From assembly GCA_037693485.1 (NCBI GenBank), contig CM075346.1, positions 107,242,501 through 107,306,500 on the forward strand: a stretch of 64,000 bases of DNA, given 5' to 3'. The notes beneath the pieces were generated by a model. That model saw nothing but the letters and a program-made list of their open reading frames with translations. It was not told the DNA's origin and did not search any database. Both the position numbers and the translations under genes were made by a program. The stretch is from Kitagawia praeruptora. Lineage: Eukaryota; Streptophyta; Magnoliopsida; Apiales; Apiaceae. This document shows, piece by piece, positions 10,560 to 22,330 of the stretch (position 1 is its first letter; each line of letters opens with the position of its first letter).

Positions 10560-11539
10560 TCTATATATACTATAATGCATGGAGATCGGAAAGTTACCAG
10601 AAGCGTTCAAGGTATTTTTCTTGAATTTTCATTTTTTTGATTTATTTATAAAAATTATTTTCTTTCATTAAAAACCTCTTAATGACATATTAATTAATCA
10701 TTAATTATACCTAATAAATGTGTATTAAATTTATTTTATTTTATTTATTTACAAAATTACAAAACTTTATTTGAGCATTATAATTATTATTTCAATAAAA
10801 AATATTAATTACATATATAATTAAGTTTATTTTTAGGTAAACGACGACTAAAAATTGTTTACATTGCGCCCTTTTTTATTCCCTATCGAATACTGCTCCG
10901 ATTTCTTTTCGGACAATTACAATGCAGACGATCCTTAGTTTCTCAATCAATTTTTATGATTAGTGATTATGGAAATCGAAATAAAATAGAGAAGTATATA
11001 AATCTTCGCTAAACACCTGTAATAAAAATAAAACAAATAGTTTTTTATTTTTACACATGAAAAAATTACATGTGTTATGACCAAACCGATTAAATTAAAA
11101 AAAATCCTATTTTATCGGTAGACTAAATCGATAAAAAAAGTTGTACACCCGTAATTCATTATATTATATCGAAATAAATTAATATTCTAATTAAATAAAT
11201 TCTTACAATACAACTGAACATGTATGTTATGAGAGGGGCGTCGTCTTTAAAGAGTGTTATTATATATAATATTTATAAATTCTGATCGCAAAGACTACAT
11301 TTTTATTATAATTACTACTTTTTATGTTTATGATATTTTTGAGATTATGAAAAATTCAGATATATATATAAAGAGAGCATCTTCAAACTTATAATTTATG
11401 TAACTTGTTTTGAATCAATTTTTTAAAAAATTCTTTATAGATCAATCAATTTTTAAAAATAATAAAAAGTAATTTAATTATTTTCAATATTTTAAAATAA
11501 AAATTTATGAACCGCACGAAGCGCGGATAAGTTGACTAG
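10560..11539 (+). mobile_element. 980-bp non-autonomous Helitron
   Basis: Begins TC at 10560-10561 and ends CTAG at 11536-11539, with the hairpin CCGCACGAAGCGCGG (11512-11526) ten bases before the end, and sits between A and T. These are the defining Helitron termini. Copy A of the host repeat (around 9030) reads ATATA-TAACTAT without the insert, so the empty site is visible in the same window. No Rep/helicase coding; it would need enzyme from elsewhere. Confidence 0.9.
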
Positions 11540-12060
11540 TAACTATTTTAATTTAAACAAACATATATAGGTTTAATGTTTTCTAAAACTATACTCTATT
11601 GTAAACACATATCTTGGGTCTACTTATTGTAAGAGTCTGACTATTATAATTTTATTTTAATGAATATAACTATTTTCTTTTAATTTCTCAAACCTATTTT
11701 AACTTGTTTAATTATTATTTTTATCCTAGTTTCATACTTGCAAATGATTTTATGAAATTATTATGTTAAATTAATTTTAATTCTGTATTGGTCGACGACC
11801 AACTTATATTTTTGAATTATACCCCTCTAATATTTATAAAAAATATATTTTTTGTATAATGATAATAAGAATCCAATTTAGAATTATTTGAGAATCATTA
11901 TTCATATAAATATTAAGATTTTATTAAGATTATTTTATTTGGATAATATCTCTCTCTAAATATCATGAAATTTGAAAATTATTTTATTTGAATAATGTTC
12001 CTCTAACATCTACATTATTTGTGAATAAATTTATATTTCACTAAATTCAATTAATATATA
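11540..12060. repeat. Host repeat, copy B right part
   Basis: Diverged copy of 9030-9512, resuming right after the Helitron. AT-rich and non-coding. Confidence 0.7.
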
Positions 12061-12326
12061 AGTTGTTTTATAAAAATTAAATTATTTAGTTTCTTTGGAT
12101 GATCATGTTCACCCACAGTCTGTCTATATTACGGGCCAGTGGGACCATGACAAAAAATTGTGGAAAGAGTTATTGTTGCAAGTGTTTTAGTTCCTTAAAA
12201 TCTTGGTCACAGTTGATGATCATGAACCAAACTAACAGTGCCTTTGCGTAGGACTCATTTTTTATTTAGGTTTCCGTGTTCTATTTATTTATTATTATTT
12301 TTTTGAATACTCAGTACTTGCATTAC
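12061..12326. other. Spacer; short coding-like stretch near 12100-12195
   Basis: One plus-strand frame (about 12098-12190) reads SLDDHVHPQSVYITGQWDHD and a few more residues to a stop. It looks like a decayed exon or TE relic, but I cannot assign a family. Otherwise nothing seen. Confidence 0.25.
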
Positions 12327-12630
12327 TTAAAATAAATCTCTTTCGAGTACACACGAAATAAAATCAGGTGGGTTGTGAACCCATTCCTTTAGTTCTGGCA
12401 TAAAATAAGTAGCTTGTGCTAGAGCATGTGTCACAGTATTCGCATTCGCAGAACGATAAGCAAACTTAATTAACACCGAATTTATGTGCTTCACTTGTTG
12501 AATACAAACAGTAACTATTGTTCCAAATATGGCTTGTCCTGGTCCTCCATTGCATGCAGCCACAAGAACCTGAGAATCCGACTCTATGATACAATATTTG
12601 AGTTACGTATTCTATATGAGTTATGACCAA
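12327..12630 (-). pseudogene. LINE-type RNase H C-terminal relic
   Basis: The minus strand encodes AACNGGPGQAIFGTIV and FAYRSANANTVTHALAQATY, followed by a short acidic tail. This matches the RNase H-like domain (RVT_3 type) at the C terminus of many plant L1-type LINEs, where R-x-AN-x-VAH-x-LA is the hallmark. A second frame upstream (to about 12657) carries more of the same domain after a frameshift. Without the rest of a LINE it is a truncated, dead fragment. Confidence 0.7.
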
Positions 12631-13080
12631 TAGGTATAGAAGTACTACTAAGGTCATTAGTATTAAAATTGTAATCTAGATCTTTTAATTAAAGTTTAGA
12701 TCTAATTAATTTATGTTTTTAATAATAGGATATAATATAATATTTTATAATATAATATAATCTTAATATAATCATGACTGTTGATTTAATTTAATATCAT
12801 ATCCATCCAATGGTGATTATTCTTTTCGTGGTATAGCCAACCAAATAATATAATATAATGTTTTATAATATAATAATATATTTTTAAGAGATCGTTGATT
12901 TAATTTAATATCACATCCATCCAATGATGGTTATTTTTATAATAATATATTTTTAATATAATACTGCCCATTGATTTAATTTAATATCACATCTATCCAA
13001 TGATGGTTATTTTTTTCGCGATAGTATAGCCAATCAAATATCCAACTTATGCTTATTATATATAGGATATAAATTATAAT
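12631..13080. repeat. Imperfect tandem repeat with TTTAATTTAATATCA core
   Basis: Three imperfect copies of GATTTAATTTAATATCAYAT followed by CCATCCAATGRTG at about 12782, 12896 and 12972, separated by TATAATATAAT runs. No gene seen. Confidence 0.55.
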
Positions 13081-14361
13081 CATATTTTTATATAATCATT
13101 ATTTTCAATAATTTTTTTAATTTTAATTTGAAATAATTTAATATACTCATGTCTAGGATTTATACTAATGTTTCCTTATTATAAACAACGTATACGATTT
13201 TTAATATATTTTATTAATAATTGAAAAATACGGTGTGATATTTTCGGTTAAAGATTAATGATTGTAAGATTTGTTTTAAATTAAAAGGTAACGTGTTTTA
13301 ATTAGAAAGGAAATATTAATAATTGAAAGATATGATATGATTGATATTTTTAGGTATTTATAAAATGTAATATCTTCAACAAAAAGTAATTGTGAAAAGG
13401 CAACCGACTAATTATCATTAATTATATTATGTTATTATTTATTTTAGGGATCATATATTTTCTTGAAAATTATTGTTTGATATTTTTGAGTATATATTAA
13501 CGATGATAAGATTTGTTTTAAATTAAAAAGGTAACGTGTTTTAATTCGAAATGAAATATTAATTATCGAAAGATATGATATCATTGATTTTTTAAGTGTT
13601 TATAAAAGGTAATATCTTCAACTAAAAGTAAATGTGAAAAAGGCAATCAACTAATTACCATTAATTTTATTATATTAATGTGAAAAAGGCAATCGACTAA
13701 TTAATATTAATTTTATTATGTTAATTGACTAATTACCATTAATTATATTATGTTATTATTTATTTTAGGTGTTATATTTTTCTTGAAAATTATGGTATGA
13801 TATTTTCGGGTATATATATAGTAACGATTGTAAAATTTGTTTTAAATAAAATGGTAATGTGTTTTAATTCGAAAGGAAATATTAATGATGGAAAGATAGG
13901 ATACGATTGATGTGTTTACGTGTTTATAAAAGGTAATATCTAGACTAATTACCATTAATTATATTATGTTATTATTTATTTTAGGTATTTTTATTTTTCT
14001 TTAGAATGAAGTGTAAATAAGTAAATTCACAAAGTACTAAAAACAGGTACCAAAAAATAGGTACCAACACTTTTAATGTTTCGACTATATTAACGATTGT
14101 AAGATTTATTTTAAATTAAAAAGGTAATGTGTTTTAATTCGAAAGGAAATATTAGTGATGGAAATATAGGATACGATTGATGTTTTTACTTTTTTATAAA
14201 AGGTAATATCTAGACTAATTACCATTAATTATATTATGTTATTATTTATTTTAGGTGTATTTATTTTTCTTTAGAATGAAGGGTAAATAAGTAAATTTAC
14301 GAAGTACCAGAAAATAGGTACCAAAACTTTTAATGTTTCGACTTTTATATAATAGTATAGA
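13081..14361 (-). repeat. Helitron-like repeat block, minus orientation
   Basis: At least four units of roughly 250-300 bp sharing GATTGTAAGATTTGTTTTAA, GTAACGTGTTTTAATTCGAA, GGTAATATCTTCAACTAAAA and ATTATGTTATTATTTATTTT. The block's right border on the minus strand reads TCTATACTATTATATAAAAG, a TC start after A, as in Helitrons. The same units run in the opposite orientation from 14546. A 3' hairpin for this copy was not found, so the class is inferred. Confidence 0.5.
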
Positions 14362-14545
14362 TATATAATAAGCTCGGATGTAGTGCATGCCCCTTTACGC
14401 ATAATTTTAATTGGAAAATAATTGTTAAATTAACATTAAATTAAAAATTATTTTCTTAATTTTACAAATCATTCTAATCAAATTTTAAGTATTCAAGATA
14501 GAAGATAAATAGTAAATTGAACGTGTTAAATCTTTTTTATATATA

Positions 14546-15383
14546 TCTATACTATTATATAAAAGTCAAAATATTAAAAGTTTTTGTACCTTGTTTGGTA
14601 CGTTGTGAATTTACTTATTTACCCTTCATTATAAAGAAAATTATATATGATATCTATATTATTAAAACTCCTAAAATAAATAATAACATAATATAATTAA
14701 TGATAAGTAGTCAATTGCATTTTTCACATTTACTTCTAATTGAAGATATTAACTTTTATAAACACCTAAAAACATCAATTGTATCATACATTCCAATAAT
14801 TAATATTTCCTTTCGAATAAAACACGTTACCTTTTTAATTTAAACTAATCTTACAATCATTAATATAACCCAAAAATATCACACCATATTTTTCAATTAT
14901 TAATAAAATCCATACTATTATATAAATTCCGAAACATTGAAAGTTTTGGTACCTGTTTTTTGGTACTAAGTGAATTTACTTATATACCCTTCATTATAAA
15001 AAAAATATATATGATATCTATACGTACTATTAAAACTTCTAAAACAAACTTCTAAAATAAATAATAACACAATATAAATTAGTCTATACTATTATCTAAA
15101 TTCTGAAACATTGAAAGTTCGGGTACCTGTTATTTTGGTCTAAGTGAATTTACTTATTTACCCTTCATTATAAAAAAAATATATATGATATCTATAATAT
15201 TAAAACTTCTAAAATAAATAATTACATAATATAAATTAATGGTAAGTAGTCAATTGCCTTTTTTGCATTTACTTTTAATTGAAGATATTACCTTTTATTA
15301 ACTCCTAAAAACATCAATTGTATCATATCTTCCAATCATTAATATTTTTTTCCAAATTAAAACATGTTACCCTTTTAATTTAA
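14546..15383 (+). repeat. Helitron-like repeat block, plus orientation, left part
   Basis: Starts TCTATACTATTATATAAAAG after A at 14545, with similar starts again at about 14916 and 15064, so it is built of partial tandem units. It is the inverse of the 13081-14361 block. The copia element inserted into it at TTTAA (15379-15383), and its sequence resumes at 55962. An uninterrupted copy of the target (AATTTAAACTAATCTTACAA) is at about 14838. Confidence 0.55.
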
Positions 15384-16444
15384 TGTTGGGATTTATGGGT
15401 GATAGCATAGAGACAACTTAACTATATTTCCCTGTACTTAGTTTTTACTAAGTTGAACATACTGTCACAGCCAGAGTATGTCTTCGTATTCGAATAATTG
15501 CTATCATGTAATAAATGTATGATTTGGGAGAAGTTCATATGTTTGTTCAAACCTCAAGGAATACATCCAGAAGACAGCAAGAATAAAAGTTACTATCATG
15601 TCCCTAACAGTAATGTTACAAGAAGACAAATGTTACAAAGTCAAGACAAAGCTACATTTGACAGCAACATTGGTTGAAGCAAGAGACAGTGACATTCTCA
15701 CACTTGAGAGCAAGTCTGGAGTTCCGACAACAACATTGGCGGGAGCTCGTACTGTCAGCCACTGAATATTCCTTTGATAGCATACTCTGCGGTTAAGGTT
15801 ACTAACACCTTGAATTATTTGAATTGGGTATTTTCTCACTCAAAGCCCGTGACAGGTTACATGTTCAAGAAACAGATTTGCTGTAACACACTATCGTTTG
15901 TAGCAGACCTGCAAGACTACGACAGAAGCTTAAGAGATTCACAAGACAAGGCTGGTCAATTCGAGGAGCATGTGATATCCACATCTACTAGAATTATATT
16001 AGCTAGAAATAGAAAGAATCTAGGTTGCTTTACTTATAAGGTTTATCCTATCTGTATAGTAATTAGAGAAAGTCACATGGGTGTGCAAATTGTAATGAGT
16101 TGCCACTTGAAAATGACAGCAGCTCAACACCCCATGCGATAGGGACAACATAGTATCTTAGTCTACTTAGATACATCTTAGATTCTTTTCTATTCATGTA
16201 CGTACACGAAGCAATCTATATGTATTGAGATATCGAAGCTGGAGAAACACTCTCTCCAGGTTGTAGCAACACTTCACACAAAATAAATAAAACATTTATT
16301 TTGTGTGAAATCTTGTTTCACTTATTGCTTGCATACATCTACTGATAATCTATAATCTTTATTTTCGTTGTTGATTTAAAGATTCGATTTTATTAGTATT
16401 GCATTCAACCCCCCCCCCCCTTCTGCAATACTTTGGGACCAACA
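15384..16444 (+). repeat. 5' LTR of copia element
   Basis: 1061 bp from TGTTGGGATTTATGGG to GGGACCAACA. The complete, uninterrupted LTR of the pair. Ends with a C-rich run (about 16409-16422) followed by TTCTGCAATAC. Repeated ACTGTCA/TGACAG words occur between 15460 and 15860. ORFs in it are chance. Confidence 0.92.
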
Positions 16445-16446
16445 AC

Positions 16447-16458
16447 TGGTATCAGAGC
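16447..16458 (+). other. Primer-binding site (tRNA-Met type)
   Basis: TGGTATCAGAGC two bases after the LTR end, the standard match to the 3' end of plant initiator tRNA-Met used by copia elements. Confidence 0.92.
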
Positions 16459-16487
16459 GTAAAGATTGATACAAAAATCTGAAGATC

Positions 16488-17626
16488 ATGACGAGTATTC
16501 AGAAGTCAAGTGGAATCAAGATTCCAGTCTTTGATAAAGAGAACTACAATTTCTGGAAAAGAAAGATCTTGTTATTTATCAAAGCTGCCCATCCACTGTA
16601 TTTGGGAATTCTTGAGAACGGCCCCTTCATACCTCAGAAGGAAGTAGCTGCTGCTACTGAGAACGATGAAGTCATTCCAGCCCATTGGGTTGCAAAGAAG
16701 CCTTCAGAGTACATAGAGTCCGAAAAGGAGAAAGTAGTCTTGGATGACTATTTACAACTCATTTTGCTCGACTTGTTTACATTAGACAAAGCCATGTGTG
16801 GTAATATCATGGGATGTCGATCTGCAAGATGTGGAGCAAGATAGAGTTGCTATGTGAAGGAAGTGAAGAAGTTTGCGAGAACCAAAGACAAATTCTTGTA
16901 TCACAATATGAAGCCTTTATGGCGAAACCAGACGAAGAACTTACACACATGTTTGAAAGGTTCAGTAAGCTAATAGCTGAGTTGCAAATTCGTGGAAAGT
17001 TCTATGATAGAAAGGAGATTAACATCAAATTTTAGCTCACTCTCCCTGAGCATCTTGAGCACAAAGTCACAGCCATAAGAGAGGGAAGAAACTTGAGTGA
17101 AATCTCTCTTGAAACTCTCTATGGTGTGCTCAAATCATACAAACTCGAGCTTTTTCAAAAGAGAGCTATTCAAACTTGAACCAAAGGCAAGATAGCAAAC
17201 ATGTCAGGAGCCCTTATAGCTCATGAGCCACAAGTAGCTTGTCCAAGTGAACCATCACAAAGTTCACAACCAACACAGATGCCATCTTTGAAGATTGAAG
17301 AAGTGTTGGATGACGAGGAGAAGGTGGTTCTGCAGCTGAAAGATGTTGAAGATGAAGACTTCTACACAGTGGAAGAGATTGAAAGCATGGATAATCCAAC
17401 CATGGCTTATATTGCTAAGAGATTCAAGAATATCAAGTTCAGAAGGGACAAGTCATACAAGCCACAGGGTCAATCATCTAAATTCAACAAGGGAAGTTTT
17501 TCAAAGCCCACTGGTGGAGCCACAAGAGGAGGATACAAGACAGGGTTGGTGGATGGGTCAAAGTTCAGATGTTACAACTGCAATGAGCTAGGTCATTTTG
17601 CTACTGAGTGCGGAAGACCAAGATAG
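16488..17626 (+). pseudogene. copia gag
   Basis: Starts at the ATG 30 bases after the primer site. The first segment (16488-16844) has the gag N-terminal motif GIKIPVFDKENYNFWKRKI. A frameshift near 16800-16830 moves it to 16814-17035 (WSKIELLCEGSEEV, LVSQYEAFMAKPDEEL). A TAG at 17033-17035 and a further stop near 17177 follow. 17201-17626 holds the CCHC zinc knuckle CYNCNELGHFATEC. The TAG at 17624-17626 lies in the same frame as the downstream ORF. Confidence 0.88.
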
Positions 17627-19093
17627 AATCAAGGAAAGCGATCTGGAAATCAGTTTAAGAGGAATCAAGGGAAAGCCTATGTGGCTGAAGGAAAATGCTG
17701 GGATGATTATGAAGATGAAGAAGAAGGGGAGTTTGTGAACTTAGCCCTCTTGGCTAAATCTGATGATGAAGCTTCAAGTTCATCAAATCAGGTACCATCT
17801 CTAGTCTTACTTGATATGTCTAAAACTGAGTATAAGCATACCATTGAAGATTTAAGTGCTGAGATGTTTAACATTCATGTTAGTTTATCTGCTGCTCATG
17901 AAGAAATTGCTAAGTTAACTAAACAGAATGAAACTCTCAAATCTGAAAATGAAATGTTGTTGCTAAGAACCAATCCCTTAGATTCATTAGCTCAAGAGAA
18001 TGCTAGATTGAAGAATGATATTGTCTGTGCTAAGGAAATAGAAGAATTTCTCAGGAGTCAAATTGCAGAAAATGAGTTAAAACTCAAAGCTTTTAGAAAC
18101 TCTTCTAGGTTAGTCCAGGAATATCATGATAATCACACTGAGAATCAAAAGTTAGGTATAGGTTTCGAGTATGGTAGAAGGCATGGAAAGGCAATTGTTC
18201 TTGATGATAGTGATGATGTCAAACCTCAAATTCTCAAAAGAGTTAACAATCCGATTTTCAAAAATCTTCAAGCTGATTTTGATGAAACCTCCTTGTTCAT
18301 CAAACAAGAGCTACTTGATGAAGATGAGTGCATTGACAGCACACTGAGCAAAGGAAAAGATACTGTCAAGTTCCCCATGATAGAAACTCTACCAAGCAAT
18401 CAGACGGAATGTTCTAAAGTAGCTGACAACAAGGATGAGACAGAAACTTTAAAAGATACTGTCAAGAGAGAACCCAAGACAGCAACTTTCAAACTTGTTG
18501 TCACGACAGATGCAAAGAAAGGTACTATCAAGGGTGGCTCGACAGCAACTTCAAAACATACTGTCAAAGCAAATGCCTACAAGCCTAAGAATAGGAATGG
18601 TAATTTGGGGATTGATAAGAAGAATGGATATAGTCATGTTAAGGATGCCCCTAGGAAGCTTTGCAATAATTGTGGATCATCTCATCGTTTAACATTTGTT
18701 TGTAAGAAACCCAAACAGGATAAGGTTAATGCGTCCAATGTTAGTGATAACTTACATAGAACCCCCATTCTGCAAAGAAGTATGGATGTCTGTAATAACA
18801 TTGACTATATGCCATGCAAAATTGTTGTTATGAGTACTTGCTTCAATCTGCCTATTCTCTCTACTGAAAGATGCACCTATTTAGAAACTGCTGAGACTTC
18901 TGTGCCTGCCTATGTTGGTAAAAAGGCAGCTTCCACTAAGAGAAAGACTAAGTCTAACTCTAGAATCAAGTGGATAGTAAAAGAAGTCAAACAGGAGGAT
19001 TCTAATGTTGATTTAAATGTGAAACAGAATGATACGAACAATGATGCTGTAACTGCAAGACCCAACAGAGTTTGGGTACCAGATGCAAATTAA
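17627..19093 (+). pseudogene. copia gag-pol linker: coiled coil and second zinc-finger-like region
   Basis: Same frame as the zinc knuckle, one TAG later. It is a long hydrophilic segment with a heptad-like stretch (EIAKLTKQNETLKSENEMLL) and repeated DTVK/TVK words. Around residue 325-345 of the 470-residue frame is a Cys-rich motif, LCNNCGSSHRLTFVC. Such long spacers before the protease are usual in SIRE elements. The frame ends at 19093 and continues in another frame at 19072, a frameshift. Confidence 0.75.
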
Positions 19094-22000
19094 AATCATC
19101 TTTTTTGCAGGGCAAGAAACAGAAGCAGGTCATGTGGATCATCGATAGTGGATGCTCCGGGCACATGATTGGTGATATATCTCTGCTATCACATTTTGTG
19201 GAGAAAGCCGGCCCAATCATAATTTTGGAGACAACAGCAAAGGTTACACTACGGGATATGGTTGTTTGGAAATTGGAAATGTTGTCATTGAAGATATTGC
19301 TCTTGTTGATGGATTGATATCTTGTTGATGGATTGAAGCACAACCTACTCAGTGTAAGCCAGTTCAGTGACAGGGATTCAAGGTTTATTTTGATATGATG
19401 GTTTGTGATATCTATCACAAGAAAGATCGAAGCCTCTCTTTGAAAGGAGTCAGGAAAGGAAGCTTGTTTGTTGCAAATTTAAATTCTGTCAATAAAGACA
19501 AGGCTTACTATTTTTATTGTAAAGCATCAGTTGGTGAAAGCATGCTTTGGCACAAGAAGCTCTCACATCTCATTTCAAGAATATGAATATTCTGATGAAG
19601 AAGGATTTGGTAAGAGGACTACCTCAACAGGAATTCTGTCAAGAAGGACTATGTGAGGATTGTCAAATAGGCAAATTGAAAAGATCTATGCACAAATCAA
19701 AGCAAGTGAACACCAACACTGAGCCACTCAAATTAATTCACATGGATTTGTTTGGTCCAGTAATGTTCAATCTCTTGCAAGAAAGAGATATGCCCTAGTA
19801 ATGGTTGATGACTACTCAAGGTACACTTGGGTGAAGTTTTTAGAGACAAAGGACGAAGCTGCTCAAGAAATCATTGATCACATAAGAGTACTTGAAAGAA
19901 CCCCCAATGCTCAAGTTCAATATCTGAGAAGTGACAATGGTACTGAGTTCAGAAATGCCACACTAGGAAACTTCAGCAAAGAAGAAGGCATTGTCCAACA
20001 ATTCTCCACTACCAGGACACCACAAAAAATGGAGTTGTAGAAAGGAAGAACAGAACTCTCATCGAAGCTGCGAGAACTATGTTGAATGACTCTAAATTAC
20101 CAACATACTTCTGGGCATAAGCTATTAATACATCTTGCTACACACAGAATAGAACCTTGATCAACAAGACTCATGGAAATACTCATTACTATCTGTTAAC
20201 AAGAAAGAAACCTACTGTCAAGTACTTTCATGTATTTGGAAGTAAGTGTTTCATGATGATTGACAACCATGAAAGAAAAGGAAAGTTCGATGCTAAAGCT
20301 TATGAAGGCATTTTTATGGGATATGAATTGGAAAGGACTGCCTACAGAGTCTATGTCACTGATCACAAAGTCATTGAAGAAAGTGTGAACGTCACGTTTG
20401 ATGAAACCAAATTCCCAGGATTGTAATAGGATGGTCAAATGGAGCCTCTTAGATTTGAAGATCAAGGGTATTTGGAAGAAGAAATTGTTGCTGATGAACC
20501 TACTGGTACTCAGGATATTGAGTTTGAAAGAATTGCTGTCAACACCAATGGTGCTACTTAAACTCCAGCTCAATCTCAAACTATATCAGCTAATCATTAG
20601 AATGAGAATGATTCTGGAGATGTTGAAGAACATGAAGGAGAAAACATCAATGGTGGAGAGTCAACACCTCAAAGAGGAGATGACGAAGCAGATCAAGAAA
20701 GAAGCTTGCCCAATACCACTAAGTGGAATAGAGATCACACTAGCAATCTAAGTGGAACAGTCTCTGCTGACACCATGTTTTCATGTTTTCTATCTCAAAC
20801 TGAGCCAAAGTCAATTGATGAAGCATTGTTGGATTCAGATTGGGTGATAGCCATGCAAGAAGAGCTAAACCAATTTGAGAGAAACAATGTATGGAAGTTA
20901 GTCCCTAGACCCAAAGGGAAGTCAGTAGTTGACACAAAGTGGTTTTCAGAAACAAGTTGGATGAAAGTGGAAATGTGACAAGAAACAAGGCAAGGCTAGT
21001 AGCTAAAGGTTACTGTCAACAGGAAGGGATCGATTATGATGAAACATTTGCACCTGTTGCCAGACTTGAAGCTTTTCGAATATTCTTAGCCTATGTTGCA
21101 CACTGTAACTTTAAAGTGTTCCAAATGGATGTCAAAAGTGACTTTCTTAATGGAGAATTAGAAGAGGAAGTGTATGTTGAGCAGCCACCTGGATTTGAGG
21201 ATGCTGAGTTGTATGACTTTGTCTAGAAGTTGTTCAAAGTACTTTATGGATTGAAGCAAGCCCCTCGAGCTTGGTATGAAACTCTATCTACTTTTCTCAT
21301 TGAGAATCAATTTACAAGAGGTGTAGTGGACAAGACACTGTTCTACAAGCACAATGTCAAGGACATCATTCTGGTTCAGATTTATGTTGATGACATAATC
21401 TTTGGTTCTACAAATGAGAAGCTGTGTGAAAAGTTTTCCTCTCTAATGAAGAGCAAGTATGAGATGAGCATGATGGGAGAACTATCATTTTTCCTAGGTC
21501 TACAAATTCATCAAAAGGATGATGGTATCTTCATAAGCCAATCGAAATATGTCAAGGAACTTCTAAAAAAGTTTAACATGGAAGATGCATCACCTGCCAA
21601 GACACCTATCTTTACTGCAACCAAGCTGGATTTGGATCCTAAAGGAAATAAAGTGGATTCTAGTACCTACAGAGGCATGGTGGGATCGTTGCTATACTTA
21701 ATTGCTAGCAGACTAGACATCATGTTTGCTACATGTCTTTGTGCAAGGTTTCAAGCTGATCCAAAAGAATCACACTTAGTAGCAATCAAGAGAATCTTTA
21801 GATATCTCAAAGGCACTCCAAACCTAGGCCTTTGGTATCCTAAAGATACTGGATTTGACTTGGTTGGTTATTCGGATTCAGACTATACTGGATGCAAGAT
21901 TGACAGAAAAAGTACAACAGGAAGCTGTCAATTTCTTGGTGGAAGATTAGTGTCATGGTTTAGCAAGAAGCAGCATTCTGTATCTACTTCAACTGCAGAA

Positions 22001-22330
22001 GCTGAATATATCGTAGCTGGAATTTGCTGTGCTCAAATTCTTTGGATGAAAAATCAGCTAATGGATTATGGCTTAGAGTTGTCCAATATTCCTATTTATT
22101 GTGATAACACTAGTGCCATAGCAATCTCAGACAATCCAGTTCAACACTCCAGGACAAAGCACATTGATATCAAACATCATTTCCTAAGAGAGCATGTTGA
22201 AAGAGGAACTGTGAAGCTGATTTATGTTCCAACAGAAAAGCAACTTGTAGATATTTTTACGAAGCCACTAGATGAAGCAACCTTCAATAGGTTGGTAAGT
22301 GAATTAGGAATGCTAAATCTGGTATGTTAA
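19094..22330 (+). pseudogene. copia pol: protease, integrase, RT, RNase H
   Basis: Protease motif WIIDSGCSGHM near 19130. Integrase zinc region LWHKKLSH ... CEDCQIGK near 19540-19680, then core HMDLFGP, RSDNGTEF and KNRTLIEAARTML. RT with FQMDVKSDFLNGELEEE near 21120 and catalytic IYVDDIIFGS near 21395. RNase H with STAEAEY and YCDNTSAIA, ending in the conserved HIDIKHHFLREHVE and a stop at 22328-22330. Interrupted by at least six frameshifts or nonsense codons (about 19317, 19586, 19798, 20038, 20426, 21226), plus a small tandem duplication near 19305-19335. The 366-codon RT-RNase H part is the longest intact piece. Confidence 0.92.

Noticed and set aside
15633..16142. Open frames in the copia 5' LTR (repeated at 40874-41535)
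   Set aside because: Present in both LTRs with differing stops, no domain; regulatory LTR sequence.
16409..16422. C homopolymer as an insertion scar or assembly artefact
   Set aside because: The 3' LTR also has a C-run at the same place (45482-45488), so it belongs to the LTR; only its exact length is unsure.
17624..17626. Programmed stop readthrough between copia gag and pol
   Set aside because: The TAG is in frame with pol, but other TAG/TGA codons and frameshifts nearby show general decay; a single CAG-to-TAG change is the simpler reading.
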